Part shown: piece after piece, positions 51,778-62,790 of the stretch
How the letters are laid out: every line of letters begins with the position of its first letter
Numbering within the stretch: the first letter of the stretch is position 1
NCBI RefSeq assembly: GCF_042453785.1
Contig: NC_091675.1
Span: 9,498,501 to 9,562,500, forward strand
Direction: 5' to 3'
DNA from: Malus domestica
Taxonomy: Eukaryota > Streptophyta > Magnoliopsida > Rosales > Rosaceae
Length of the DNA: 64,000 nucleotides
Position numbers and translations under genes: made by a program
Notes under the pieces: generated by a model
Told to the model about the DNA's origin: nothing
Seen by the model: the letters and a program-made list of their open reading frames with translations, nothing else
The model's database searches: none

Positions 51778-54395
51778 TGTGACAGCCCGTCCATAATTTT
51801 AAGAGTTTTTAAAGTTTTAATAAAGGATTTCACAAAAATGCCCTTTGAGGCACGCACATTATTCGAGGTTAATAGTTGTGTCGTGTCATCTAAGATTTGT
51901 TTTCTTAACATATCCTCGTAGTACTCGTCGCTACGGACGTGTGGGTGCTGACGGTTCGTGATTTGGAGTTATATCGAAAAAGTTATTAACGTTTGAAATT
52001 TGGGATTTTAAGGAATTATAATTTTAGTAAAATCCAGAATTTCTTTTATGAAAATGGACGGCCCAGATTTAATGAAGAATGAAATGGATGGCTTGGATGT
52101 AAGAGAAAGAAAATAAAAATAAAAATATGAAAGAAGGTTTTGTGTGTGTGTACGTGAAAGGAAGAAGAAGAAGATGGAGGATTGGGCAAAGCTGCCCAAT
52201 CGGAACAAGAGAGAGGGAGGAGTTGGGCCAACCAGAAAGAAGAGAAAGTGGAGGACCAATCAGAGGGAGAAGAAAGGAGGAAAGGAGAGAGGGCGAGAAG
52301 CGGAGGAGAGAAGGAAGGAAACGGGTTTTCCCCCAACCCGTTTACCCGCGCACCCACCTCCATTTTTCCGACGATTTTCACCGGATTTCTCACGAATTGG
52401 ATCAAGGTACCACTCCCAATCAACACCTAGGTCTTCATGTTTCAACCCACAAATCATGAAATTTGATGATGATTTGGTGAAAACTGCATCTGTGGGTGCC
52501 ACAACTTTTTGTTCAAATTGTTCAAATCTTGAAATGTTTTCTTTCAATTACTAACACCATTAGCATTCCCCTAGGACCTGGAACAAATCCCAAGCATTGG
52601 TTGGGACGGCGGAATTGATTTGAAGGTCGAATTGAAAACACCCAATTCTAGGGTTCTTCACGGTTTTGGTGAAATTGGAGCTCTTCCAGGCCAAATTGGC
52701 CTTGGCCACAGGTATAAATTTTTCTCTACTCATTGAGATCTTCAATTCTGTATTTTTTGAGAATTTTTGGAAATAGTTGGATTTTCCGGCCAGCCGGGGC
52801 GGCCAACCGCCACCCGCGGCGGCCCGTGCGGAGGCGCGTGGCCAATGGCCCGCCAATGTCATTCTTAGCATGTGTTTAAGGTTCTAGGTTCAGTTTTGAT
52901 AATTAATGGACGTAAATTGAATAATTGAACCTAAGTTCGTTACGATTCGTGGTTAGGTGAAAATGTGAATTGACGATCCGACCGTTGGATCGTCACCAAA
53001 CTTTGATACATTATAATACGTAATATTTTAGGATTATAGGAACTTACGGATTGGGAATCCAATTTACGGATCTTCCGGAATTGGAGTTGTAAGTTCATAA
53101 AATAAAATGTTAACCGTCACTTGGTTTTGGAAATTGACGGAGATCCGACCGTTGGATGGTAATGAAATTTTAGGATGTCGTCCTAGAGGTATATTGTGGA
53201 CCTATGGAAGTTATGGATTTGAAATCTGAGTTGCAGATCTTCCGGATCGAACTACATAGTGACGTGTTTTATATAAGTTACATATTCTATCGATATGAAT
53301 TCTGAGGTTGGATTTAATTATTGTTCTAGGCGCCGATCGTCATGACGCCTTGATGTGTGGTGCTAGGGAGTTGTTGGGCGAACTCCAGGTGAGTGGGCAG
53401 TATTTTCTGTTTATACCTATATACTATGAATTTTCCCAGAAATTGAGTTTTAATGAAAGTATGTTTCTAAAATGCCATGCATGCATGATATGAGTTATAT
53501 GAATTGATAATTGATGCATATATATATGTGAATTGGTGCTGTGGACGCACATGTAAGTATCAGGTGAGTTTTATGTTATTCATGTGAATCATTGATGATG
53601 TATATTATGTTGATAGCTCATAACCTGCAATCATGGTGTTAGTGCTTATATTATTCACCTCGCACCACACGCTCACCTTGGATCCAAGTAGGTGCATGTC
53701 GTACAAACCATGAAAGGGTTCCGACATGTCGTACAGACCATGAGAGGGTTCCGACTGATAGGTGACCTTAGATTATGTGCACATATGATTGATGAGAGAA
53801 GCACTAGAGCGTATTATTACACCATTCATGTCGTACAGACTACTTCAGGTAGTTCCGACTTATATGCAGTGTAGTGCCGCACAGGTCACCGAGGTGATTC
53901 TAGTTGGATTGGATGTTGAGCTATAGAATTAACCGTACATGACCAACTGCAGGGTCTCCGGTTAATTCACCATTTCACCTGTTACATTGATGCATCATTC
54001 ATTATGTTTTTGAAATTATAACATGGCATGCTTTCTGGTTTTTGAGAAAAATTGATGATTTGAGATTTATGAAAAGTATTATGCTATTATGCTATTTTCT
54101 GGGAAAGTATACAGGTTTTACAGCGAGGGTTAGAAATGTTTTAAATGAAAAGTTTTCGAAAAACTTTGTTTTACTGACCCACTCAATTTTGTTTTGCGCC
54201 CCTCCAGGTTCTAGATAGCAGAGCTTTGGTGGCCACGAGGAATCCAAAGGTGTTCTGACAGAATTCACAAAAGTAGGACTCACCCCCGGGTGTTTCATCT
54301 TAGTAATTGTATTTTCAAAGCTTCCGAACTGTGTAAATGGTTACGTCACTCTCACGTGACGGCCAGCATGCCCTCCTTCGGGGAGGGGTGTGTTA
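51778..54395 (+). mobile_element. Solo LTR of a Ty3/gypsy-type element, 2.6 kb
   Basis: Begins TGTGACAGCCCGTCC and ends GGGGTGTGTTA, and is bounded by a perfect 5-bp duplication TGTGA (51773-51777 and 54396-54400). There is no second LTR, primer site or coding region, so this is a solo LTR left by recombination. A 31-34 bp unit beginning CATGTCGTAC recurs three times (about 53695-53855), a feature I associate with long gypsy LTRs in Rosaceae. The clean duplication suggests moderate age. Open frames inside (for example 52046-52554) are incidental. Confidence 0.8.
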
Positions 54396-54400
54396 TGTGA

Positions 54401-54899
54401 CATGTAAATCAAATTAATGTTTATTTTGGTAAGGAAACTATGATTAGAGAGTAATTATTAGGGTCACAAAAAATGCAAAAACAGCAGTTTACCTAAAAAA
54501 CAAAAAAGGGGGTAAAAATGGCACGTGCATAATAAACACAATCAAACTCTCTGAGTCCACGAATTCTACACGACGCGGCTTTCACACCAAAATATCCAAA
54601 AAATAATTCAAATTTAATTCATTAAGTTTAAATGATATTAGGAGGAAAAAAAAAGAAAAAACCGGTACCACGCACGACCCACGGCCACGGCTTCTTCGGG
54701 TGTTCCAGCTACTGCTTACGCCGCAAACGTCGCTTCCTCATCCCCCACCACTCACTCCCCCTCAACCCATAAATATGCTTTCGCCCGCCACCTCTTCTCT
54801 CCATCAACCACAAAAAATTTAGAGCCCTGTTTGTTTCCCGAGAAAATAAAAAGAAAAAGTAAAACTCCGAACTCCAATCTCCAATCTCCAATCCAATCA
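54401..54899. other. Promoter region of the 251-aa gene
   Basis: AT-rich then CT/CA-rich sequence. A TATA-like CATAAATATG lies at about 54768-54777. No other gene. Confidence 0.45.
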
Positions 54900-55655
54900 A
54901 TGTTGAACGAGGAATTCCGGTCTCATTCGCCGACGTCGCCTCTCCACCAGAAGCGCCACCTCCGATCAATCTGCCTCTCGGGCTGCTTCTCCGGCATGAG
55001 CACACACCCATTCGACGTTCTCGACAACGACGCAGACTACTACCACAACAGCAACAACCAGAGGGCCCGGACGCCGCCGCCGAGGTCGCCTCTGCCGGAG
55101 ATCAAAGGCCGCTGCATGCAACTCATATCAAAGATCGGCGGCGGAGTTAGGTCCGGAAGAGTGCGCCGCCGCAACGCCTCCGCCGACTTTAGCTACGACC
55201 CCTCCAGCTACGCCCTCAACTTCGAGGATGACGCCTGCAAGGCCGATGACCAGCTTCTCAACGGATTCTCGGCTCGGCTCTCGGCTTCCTCAATCCCGAC
55301 GACGCCGCACGAGAGGAAGATAAACCGCAATGCGCTCGACGACATCTTGGAGAGCGAGGAGGAGTTGGCAGCTGCTGCGGCGGCTAACGAGAACAATGCG
55401 AAGAGCCGGGCGAACGGTGGCGTGCCTCCGAGGAGGCGGGGGAGGAGCCGGCACTCGTCGTCTTCGGTCGACTTCAGCTACGAGCCGTCGAGCTACGCCA
55501 GGAATTTCGAGGACGACGTGAACCGAGGCGATGAGATGATATCCCTCAGGAGGTTTGGTGGTTTGCTGGCGCAGCCGAAGCAGAGCTTGACGGTGACGAC
55601 GCCTCCGCCTGCCAAGTGTTCGGCCTTGGGTCCGGAGATTGCTGCGTTTAGTTAA
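54900..55655 (+). CDS. Plant-specific protein with two YxPSSYAxNF motifs, 251 aa
   Basis: Single-exon gene. The first ATG is at 54900 (MLNEEFRSHSPTSPL), giving 251 residues. I do not recognise a named domain. The protein has a basic, Pro/Ser-rich N-terminal half and two copies of a motif: SADFSYDPSSYALNFEDD (about residues 98-115) and SVDFSYEPSSYARNFEDD (about 195-212). Each follows an Arg-rich stretch (RVRRRN and PRRRGRSRHS). An alanine run lies between them. The GC content is well above its surroundings. The same motif appears in the next gene (56851-57288). Proteins with this motif are known in plants as uncharacterised; function is not inferred. Confidence 0.85.
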   Translation: MLNEEFRSHSPTSPLHQKRHLRSICLSGCFSGMSTHPFDVLDNDADYYHNSNNQRARTPPPRSPLPEIKGRCMQLISKIGGGVRSGRVRRRNASADFSYDPSSYALNFEDDACKADDQLLNGFSARLSASSIPTTPHERKINRNALDDILESEEELAAAAAANENNAKSRANGGVPPRRRGRSRHSSSSVDFSYEPSSYARNFEDDVNRGDEMISLRRFGGLLAQPKQSLTVTTPPPAKCSALGPEIAAFS

Positions 55656-56850
55656 AGACTAAGTGCGTTTTGATAAATTGCAAGTGTGTCGTCGTCATAT
55701 TCTAGGGTTCTGCAACTGAAATGAACGATAATATTTTTCAGTTGAATTCGAGATTCCGTACGACGAGCGACGGTTGGGATTTTTTGGTTCAGAGTCGAGA
55801 GAAATGCGGGGGCGGGGGTACCGTGGCTGTTGCTTATTGGGCTGGCCCATTAGAGCAAATATCCGTTGACCAGCTTTGACAAAGAAAGAAGTAGAGACGC
55901 AAATGAAGGAAATAATACGACATAAAGCCCATTTTACTTCAAATTGTAATCTGGCCTGATGAGGCCGGCAACTCGTATTGTTTTTTCCTTATTATTTAAT
56001 TAAATAATTTTAGGAGAGAATCTCGTGACGTGATTGAAATTAGGAAACTTTAACGAAAAGTTTTCGTTACTGTTTATTTTAACGAAAAATCATATTTTTA
56101 CACTAAAAAGTCGATCATGGTACAATTTATTTTACCCTTTATTTTGTTTTTATCGTTAAAACTCAAAAGTGTTCAAACATTTTTCATTAATTTTTTTTTT
56201 AAATTATGGGTTTTATTTTTTATTTGGTTGTTTTTTGTTTTTAGTTTCAATTTCATGGCTTCAAGTTTGCACAAGAAATGTAGTGGGAAGCACGAAGAAA
56301 CCAAACGAGCAATGAAAAGAAAACGAGTTAAAATATGACAAAAAGATGGATTAAATTCAAATTAAAAACCCTAAAATCATAGCTGAGAAGGTGGCTAGAA
56401 TATTAGAATAATAAGGTCTTCTAGCAAAAATTGGTCATAAAATTTCATTTACTTATAAGTTAGAACATTGTTTAGCTCCTTACATATAAAAATTCAATCT
56501 TTCTCATTTGACACGAGAAATAACTCTCAAATATTAATTAATCCGAACATTTAACGAACTTAAGCACCCAATCACCAAAAAGAAAAAAAAGAAGACAAAA
56601 CATCAGTTTGGTTTGTTTAAACTGTGAATTAACAGATGCCATACAACTACAAGTCTACAAGTCAGACCTGCAAATGGCAAGGGCCGGCACACGCAGTTTC
56701 CTAACACGTAACTCACTTTAGCTATTAGCTATTAATTAGCTAGCACTAATTACATAATTATTAATTATTGATTGCATTATTCATACTATATATACTTTGA
56801 TCACCCTTTTGCATCAAATCACATATTTTGATATCAAGTCCTGAATCCTC
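55656..56850. other. Intergenic
   Basis: 3' UTR of the previous gene, AT-rich DNA, and a TATA-like TATATATA at about 56788-56794 for the next gene. No other gene supported. Confidence 0.5.
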
Positions 56851-57288
56851 ATGGCAAACCCACGTGAGAAAATGCCCTCGGTTCACGAATTTCCATCGCC
56901 ATTGGAAGTGAACGATGAAGAAATAGATCCATCTTTTTCATGCGGTTGTTTATGGGCACTGTGTGGAAGAAGGATTGGAGCACGGAGATATCTGCTACAA
57001 CAACAAGAAGGAGAACAAGCGAAAGAGAGTTGGTTGGTGGAGAAGGTTAAGAAAGCGCGAGAAATTTCGGAGGTTTTGGCAGGACCAAAGTGGAAGAACT
57101 TCATCCGATCTTTTAGTACGATATACAAGAAAAGAAGGGTGCAGTTTCAGTACGATCCACAGAGTTACGCGCTTAATTTCGATGACGGAAATGTTGATAG
57201 GGAAGCAGAGGGTGCTGCTGCTGCATACCATCATTTTTCGAATAGTGGATCATATGCAGCGTCACAAGGGATGAATGCCAAGTTCTGA
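56851..57288 (+). CDS. Small protein with one YDPQSYALNFDD motif, 145 aa
   Basis: Single-exon gene starting MANPREKMPSVHEFPSPLE. A cysteine-containing segment (SCGCLWALCGRR) and a lysine-rich helix (about 65-80) precede the motif VQFQYDPQSYALNFDDG (about residues 103-119). It shares the FxYDPxSYAxNFxD signature with the gene at 54900-55655, suggesting they belong to one broad plant family. They are too different otherwise to be recent duplicates. Function unknown; a stress- or pathogen-induced small protein is possible but is only a guess. Confidence 0.82.
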   Translation: MANPREKMPSVHEFPSPLEVNDEEIDPSFSCGCLWALCGRRIGARRYLLQQQEGEQAKESWLVEKVKKAREISEVLAGPKWKNFIRSFSTIYKKRRVQFQYDPQSYALNFDDGNVDREAEGAAAAYHHFSNSGSYAASQGMNAKF

Positions 57289-58266
57289 TTTGCTAGATTG
57301 ATCTTCCTGCAGACGTTGATCAAATTGTTTGTTTATAGATATAGAAACTGTGCATTACTCATTCTTTGATTTGATTTGATTTGATTGTTTTGTTTCTTCA
57401 AAATTTATGCTAACGGCTGAATTTTGCCACTAGTTTTTGTTTTTGAGAGGGTTAATCTCCAAGCCATGTTGCGTAGAGCTGCTCTACATTCACTGCTGAA
57501 ACTTTCGTTAAGTCGACTCTTTCAGGCATGAAGGCACATAAATCTTTGATTTTTTCCCCTTCCGGTTTCGAGTTGAGGATCAGATGAACAAAAATGTGAA
57601 TTTACAAGTGTGTACGTACATGCACTTGGTATGAACCGAATATGCACGCATCTGCAGCCCGAATACATTAGGAAAGTTTGAAAATAGCCAAGTTTCGGAC
57701 ATGCTAAAGAATCCTGGTGCATTTTCTTCAACTTTTAGAATTTTAAGCAGTCGATCAGAGATTGAGCCCTGCTGGAGGGCGGTTTGAGCAATGCTTGAGG
57801 GGAGGGATTGAACAGCTTCGTTTATAAATCACAAATGAGCGCCAAAGATGCGACTTAAATTTTTACATACCATTACTAACAAATTTATCATCTCAACGAC
57901 AAATGTAGAAAAAAGCTAAAATCATGAGCGTGATGTAAGGAACCAAAAGCTCAGGTTTGTACACCCCCACAACTCTCACTATTCTTATTCACAAAACTGA
58001 AGATTACAAACAAAAAATTGTAAGCCCGCGGTGGACTATCCAATTCGCAGTTTCAGTAACACAATTCCTAAACACTCATGAATTCCTATTGATATATTCA
58101 TATTACATACGCGTTGATCATCTGCATCCTTTGAGCATACCTGTACTATAACGGCTCATAACGGGTTTATAATCGCACCTTCACAATCAGAGTTAGCCTT
58201 CTTTCCTTTAGTAGAACCAAAATATGATTCTTTCACCAGAGTCCTGTAGTCTTCTTCCATGAAGTC
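57289..58266. other. Convergent 3' regions
   Basis: 3' UTRs of the 145-aa gene and of the minus-strand KNOX gene. No separate gene seen. Confidence 0.5.
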
Positions 58267-60738
58267 CTATGCTATCGCAATTTCTACGTTGGAGCTGTAA
58301 ATGTCGTGGAAACGAGTGAATGAATATCACCAAAACCAGACTGGCTCTCCATTTCCTTTTACCCATTTTATATGAACCGGTCGCCACTGCTGTTTTCACC
58401 TGCATTACTTCTTTTCAAATTAAGGTTGGCGCAAGGCTCATGAAAAATGTGAACTTAAGAAGAATGAACGGTTCAATTGGTATACCTTTTGCGCTTGCTC
58501 TTCAAAACCGTGGAGGTTGAAGGATTGCTGTGCCAGTTCCTCTTCCGCTGATTGATGAACCAGTTGTTTATCTGCTTTAAATGCAAACCAGTTTCCTGTA
58601 CCAACCTAGCCTTGTCCTCCTCCTGCAAATTAATACAAACACCATGCTAGTTTAGATATTGGCGAGAACAAAAATTTGCGGATTTATGAAATGTGTTTAG
58701 GGTTTAGGAATTTAAGAAGCCTGTAGATTTTCGTATGTTTAGAATGCAAACTCAAAGAGCTTCTCAAACTTACAGTTGGATATGGCCACTTCGAATGTGA
58801 TTGCCACCAAGCTTTTAGGACAGAGGTGGTGTTGCCAGGAAGTTTTCCGGCTCTTCTCTTGCGCATAATCTCCTCTCTTATGTCAACGATTTTCTCCTTG
58901 TAACCCTGCAAAATTTGTTCATATAAGTAAAAGGGATAGCAGATGTACCATGAACAATTTCATGATTTAGTACCTGTTTCAGTTCATGCTTCAGTTCTTG
59001 CCTCACGCGCTCCATCAAGGACCTTTCACTCTCTGTCGGTATAAGAGGGCCAAATCCCATGCTGTCATGACCCTCCATACTTCCATCAAACAAGTTTGCA
59101 TCACTATCTACTTGGTCGTCTTCGTCATCAGACATTGTAGCACCTGTTCCTTCGCCGGGGGAAACTCCTGTTTATGTAGTTTGTGTAAGCAAGTTTAACT
59201 TGCTGCCAAAGAGACATGACCACCGTCGTTGCAAAAGTTTACCTGTTAAGCTTTGAAGTGATTGCTCAATCTCCCAGCAAGCCATCACTGCTTCCATTGC
59301 ATGCACCCGGACGTGTTGTTGCAGTTGTTCTTTAAACGAACAAAGCAACAAAACATAATGCCTCTGTATCATCAACAACAAAAGCAAATCAAAATTTTTG
59401 TATTTAAAAAAAAAATTTATCGGTTAAAACACATGATGGACACTACAATTTGCAAGTGACATTGCAGAGGGAAAGAGTTGTCTTATCTCTCAGCTTTTTG
59501 TCTTCCCGCATGTTTTTTGTTATAAAAAGATTGGGGGATTCAGAACGGAGGCTTCGCTTTTATTTATTATGTCAAGAGTCAGCACTGTCTTCCCTTGTAG
59601 CCTTAAAGCTTTTTCAGATCCCTATAATATATCCCTCGAAATCTTCAACCATCTCATCTCATCCCAAGTTCTTCCTACGTACCAATAAATTCCTCGTATC
59701 GTGTAATTAATTTAATAATTATCTGTTTGAATTCGAAACTTTTTAAAATTGGATGAGGACTGATATCATAATAACCATTGTTAAATTATGAGTATCAAAT
59801 TCAAATAAATTTCTTGTTTCCAAAGATCAAAAATTGCAAATATTAATTTTACAAAATTTGGTTTCCATTTAATTGACAAGAAAATTTCTCACAAATTTGA
59901 TGTGTGTTTTAATTTATTATAGCCAATTACCCAAATTTGATGACTCATTCGTCACTACTATAAAAATTCAAAAGCAAAGGCAAGTCATCACCAAAACGCA
60001 AAAGAGCATTACCATGAACTGATCAAGCTCCTTGTCATCGCCGACCATGCCATTCCCCAAGGCGGAGTACTTCGCCACCACATTCTGCGACTGAGCCAGC
60101 TGAGCGTCGATCCTAGGCAGCTGGTCCACCGGTGTCGCGATCCGCAGGCACGCTACGTGTGCCGACAGCAGCGGCTCGTACAGCGGGTGCGCCAGAATTT
60201 CGGCTTTGTGTCTAGCGTTCTGCCAGTTCATCACCCCGCCGTCTCCTCCTCCGCCTCCGCCGGGGATGCCGCTCTCGACGACTCCGCCTTCGCTCTTGTT
60301 GAGGTTGCTGTCGGGCTTGAGGTCTGCGGAATCATGGGACATCGCGGCGATCATCGAGTCGCCGGCAACGGTGACGTCATCGATGACGTCGCTGTGGTTG
60401 CGGTGGAGGATCGGACGGTGGGACTGGGAGAGCCATTGGTTGGAGGCTTGGGAGGCCGCGGAGTCGGAGGCGGTAACGTGGAGGTTCAGGAAATTGGATG
60501 CACCGCCGCCGTTGTTGTTTGCGTTGTTGCTATTGGTCGGGTTGGTGTCGGCGTTGGTGAAGTTGCGGAGGAGGGCGGAGTTGAGCCAATTGGGGGCTGG
60601 CTGAAATGGATGGTGGGGCTCGGGGGGCTTGGAAGTCGGGTCGGTTTGGTCCGATTGATATTGCTGGTGCTGTTGCTGGGTTTGGTCGGTGAAGTGGTGG
60701 AGAGGGAGGTCCTGGGAGAGGTGGTTGTGGTACGCCAT
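58267..60738 (-). CDS. KNAT3-like: Class II KNOX homeodomain protein, KNAT3/KNAP3 type, ~445 aa
   Basis: Coding exons on the minus strand: 60738-60013, 59363-59243, 59167-58974, 58905-58774, 58622-58486, 58294-58267. The start [19 protein letters not shown] matches KNAT3/KNAP3. A His/Gln-rich N-terminus and a Gly run precede KNOX1 (about 174-216), KNOX2 (about 236-283), an acidic linker, the ELK domain (about 328-349) and a three-amino-acid-loop homeodomain (about 350-412) with [13 protein letters not shown] and the PYP loop. It is a nuclear transcription factor that pairs with BELL proteins and promotes differentiation. The closeness to apple KNAP3 is the best pointer to the host. The last short exon is uncertain: it ends [10 protein letters not shown], and without the splice the end would be KRYTN. 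Confidence 0.93.
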
Positions 60739-61212
60739 GAATACGGATGATCAGCTGGGTACACCAATTTACAGTCGGAGAAGGAAACAGAGGCGCTCTG
60801 TTATTTGTTTTTCTTTCTTTCTTTTCTGTCTAAAAAATGAATTAAAAAAGGAGAAGTGAAGACGATGATTCAGAGGACATGGATGAAGAATTCGGAGCTC
60901 TGTGAGCAGAGGGAGAGGAGAGACTACAAGACAAAGATATATGGCTGGATTTGTATATCTATATATCTATCCCTCTCTGTTCTCTGTAGACTATATGGTC
61001 TGTGTGTGTTTTCAGAAATGTTGAGAGAGAAAGATGAGACCTTTTGAGAGAGAGAGAGAGAGAGTGAGATTGAAAGGGTTTAGTTTTAAGGGTTGATGGC
61101 TTATATATGGTGAAGCTGTTTAGAGAGAGAGTGAGAGAAGATTTGGACACAGTAGTTTTCGGGGAGGGCAAAAATGGGCTCGAGAAACTGCTTTCCCAAT
61201 TAAAAAAATAAT
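60739..61212 (-). promoter_or_regulatory. KNOX gene 5' leader and promoter
   Basis: Upstream of the KNOX ATG on the minus strand. Contains an AG repeat (about 61045-61064) and other GA/CT-rich tracts, typical of GAGA-type plant promoters bound by BPC factors. No other gene. Confidence 0.45.
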
Positions 61213-61343
61213 AATGTTAGAAAAATTAAATTTTAAAAAATAAAAAATATGGAAGTTGATGATTGATTGTTTATTTAAACGTTGATAAACGTGCTTATTT
61301 CTATTCACATAATTTAGTTTACAAATTTAATCTCTCTAACATT
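61213..61343. mobile_element. Small MITE with AATGTTAG ends
   Basis: AATGTTAGAAAAATTAAATTT faces AAATTTAATCTCTCTAACATT, about 131 bp overall. Same style of ends as 2638-2775 and 23143-23227. Sits just upstream of the KNOX promoter. Confidence 0.6.
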
Positions 61344-62319
61344 ACTCATAAAAAAATAGTGGGATTTTTTGGGAAAGTTAAGACTGTAAATCTCACATTT
61401 GAGATTTTAAAAACTTGAATGGACTCATATGCTTATAAGCAGTTCATTTATTATAAATTGATTTTATTTAAAAATCATCATATTTGACGAGGCGTGTAAA
61501 GAGTGTACATCTCATTGGATAATTGAGATACATTTTATGTCTTTAGAACAAGTTGAGCTTTTTCATGTATTATCAATTAATTTTATTTAGACCTTGATCT
61601 TTTTTAAAGAGGTGGCCCTATTATTATTATTATAAAGAAATCTAAAATTGGGGGCCAATAGTAAATTTAGGTTTATATTGATATTTGAATTTTTTATATC
61701 AAAGAAAAGTAATGGTATGAGCGAAGACTTGTCAAAAGATGTATGGGTTTGATTAGCGAACTTATAATTTAAGAAATATTAGTGTATTTTATAATTCCAA
61801 TTTAACGATTAACATAAGTAGGTTTAGCTTGGGGTAGTTGGGATCTCTATTCACTTTATGGGACATTATTTATGTTTAAGTTTTAAAACTCACAACAAAA
61901 AGTTAGCATCACAAGAAGGAAAGAAAAACAAAAAGCAAAAGATAACTCAATGAAAATCTTGGCATGTTATTATCACCAACGTGGATTAGCTTAATAATTA
62001 ATGATTTGATGTTTACTTTAGTAATAATACCCAAGAAATAAACAAAGATTAGACAAGTTTAAGGCGTGATTTCGTTCTGTCTTCAAATAGTGCAATTTGT
62101 TTTATAACATGGTTAAATTTTTGAATGATTGCTAGAAATTTTCTAACTAATTATCTCATTTCAATTTTTTCACTTTTACTTAGGTCATGCGTACTTCATT
62201 AGTACGTTAAATTAAAAATTAAATTACTTTCTAAGTGACACTAAAATATTAATTTTAATAACAAAAAATAATAGTGAGATTTTAATACACTTTGAATTGT
62301 AATTTGAGGTCATCCTAGC
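61344..62319. other. Intergenic, AT-rich
   Basis: No frame over about 60 codons and nothing recognisable. Confidence 0.5.
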
Positions 62320-62790
62320 AACCTTCCCACAGGCCCACAACTCTTGGAGCGTGCATTCCACGTCATCCTAGCCAGCGTGACGAACTACCAAACCAGCACC
62401 GGCGCACCGGCCTCTTCAGGTGACCGGCCGTAGCCGATAAAATAAACGTAAAGACGGGAAGCGCCGGCGTCGCTCCTCTCTCCGACCCTCGCTGGAAAGC
62501 GATGCCTGGACACGCGTCGCGCTGCGCTCGCTTGGACCACGGTGTGGGGACCAGCTCCAAGCACGCGCCAAGATCAGCAGATCTAGGCCGCACACGTGGA
62601 TAGATATGAGAAGCGGGACCACTGAGAATTTTTGACTTCTGTGACAGCCGCCGGCTTAATCAATTCGCGGTGTGGTCCCCCTTGTGGGTTGTGGTCCCCC
62701 AAGCTCGTGGGGCCCGGATGAGAAGAGTAGGAAACGTTAAAACAATTTTGGCGGGGCCCGTTAGAGGAGCGCGGTCCGCGGATGCTGTAT
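62320..62790. other. GC-rich island
   Basis: About 470 bp much richer in G+C and CpG than the flanks, with an ACGTG-core motif CACACGTGGA near 62591 and several short GGTCCCC/GGGGACC blocks. No coding sequence supported. It may be a promoter or leader of a gene beyond the window. Confidence 0.4.

Noticed and set aside
52046-52554. Overlapping open frames on both strands near 52 kb
   Set aside because: They lie inside the solo LTR in purine/pyrimidine-rich DNA and have no conserved domain.
60157-60750. 197-codon plus-strand frame at the KNOX start
   Set aside because: Antisense to KNOX exon 1; Val/Gly-rich shadow with no domain.
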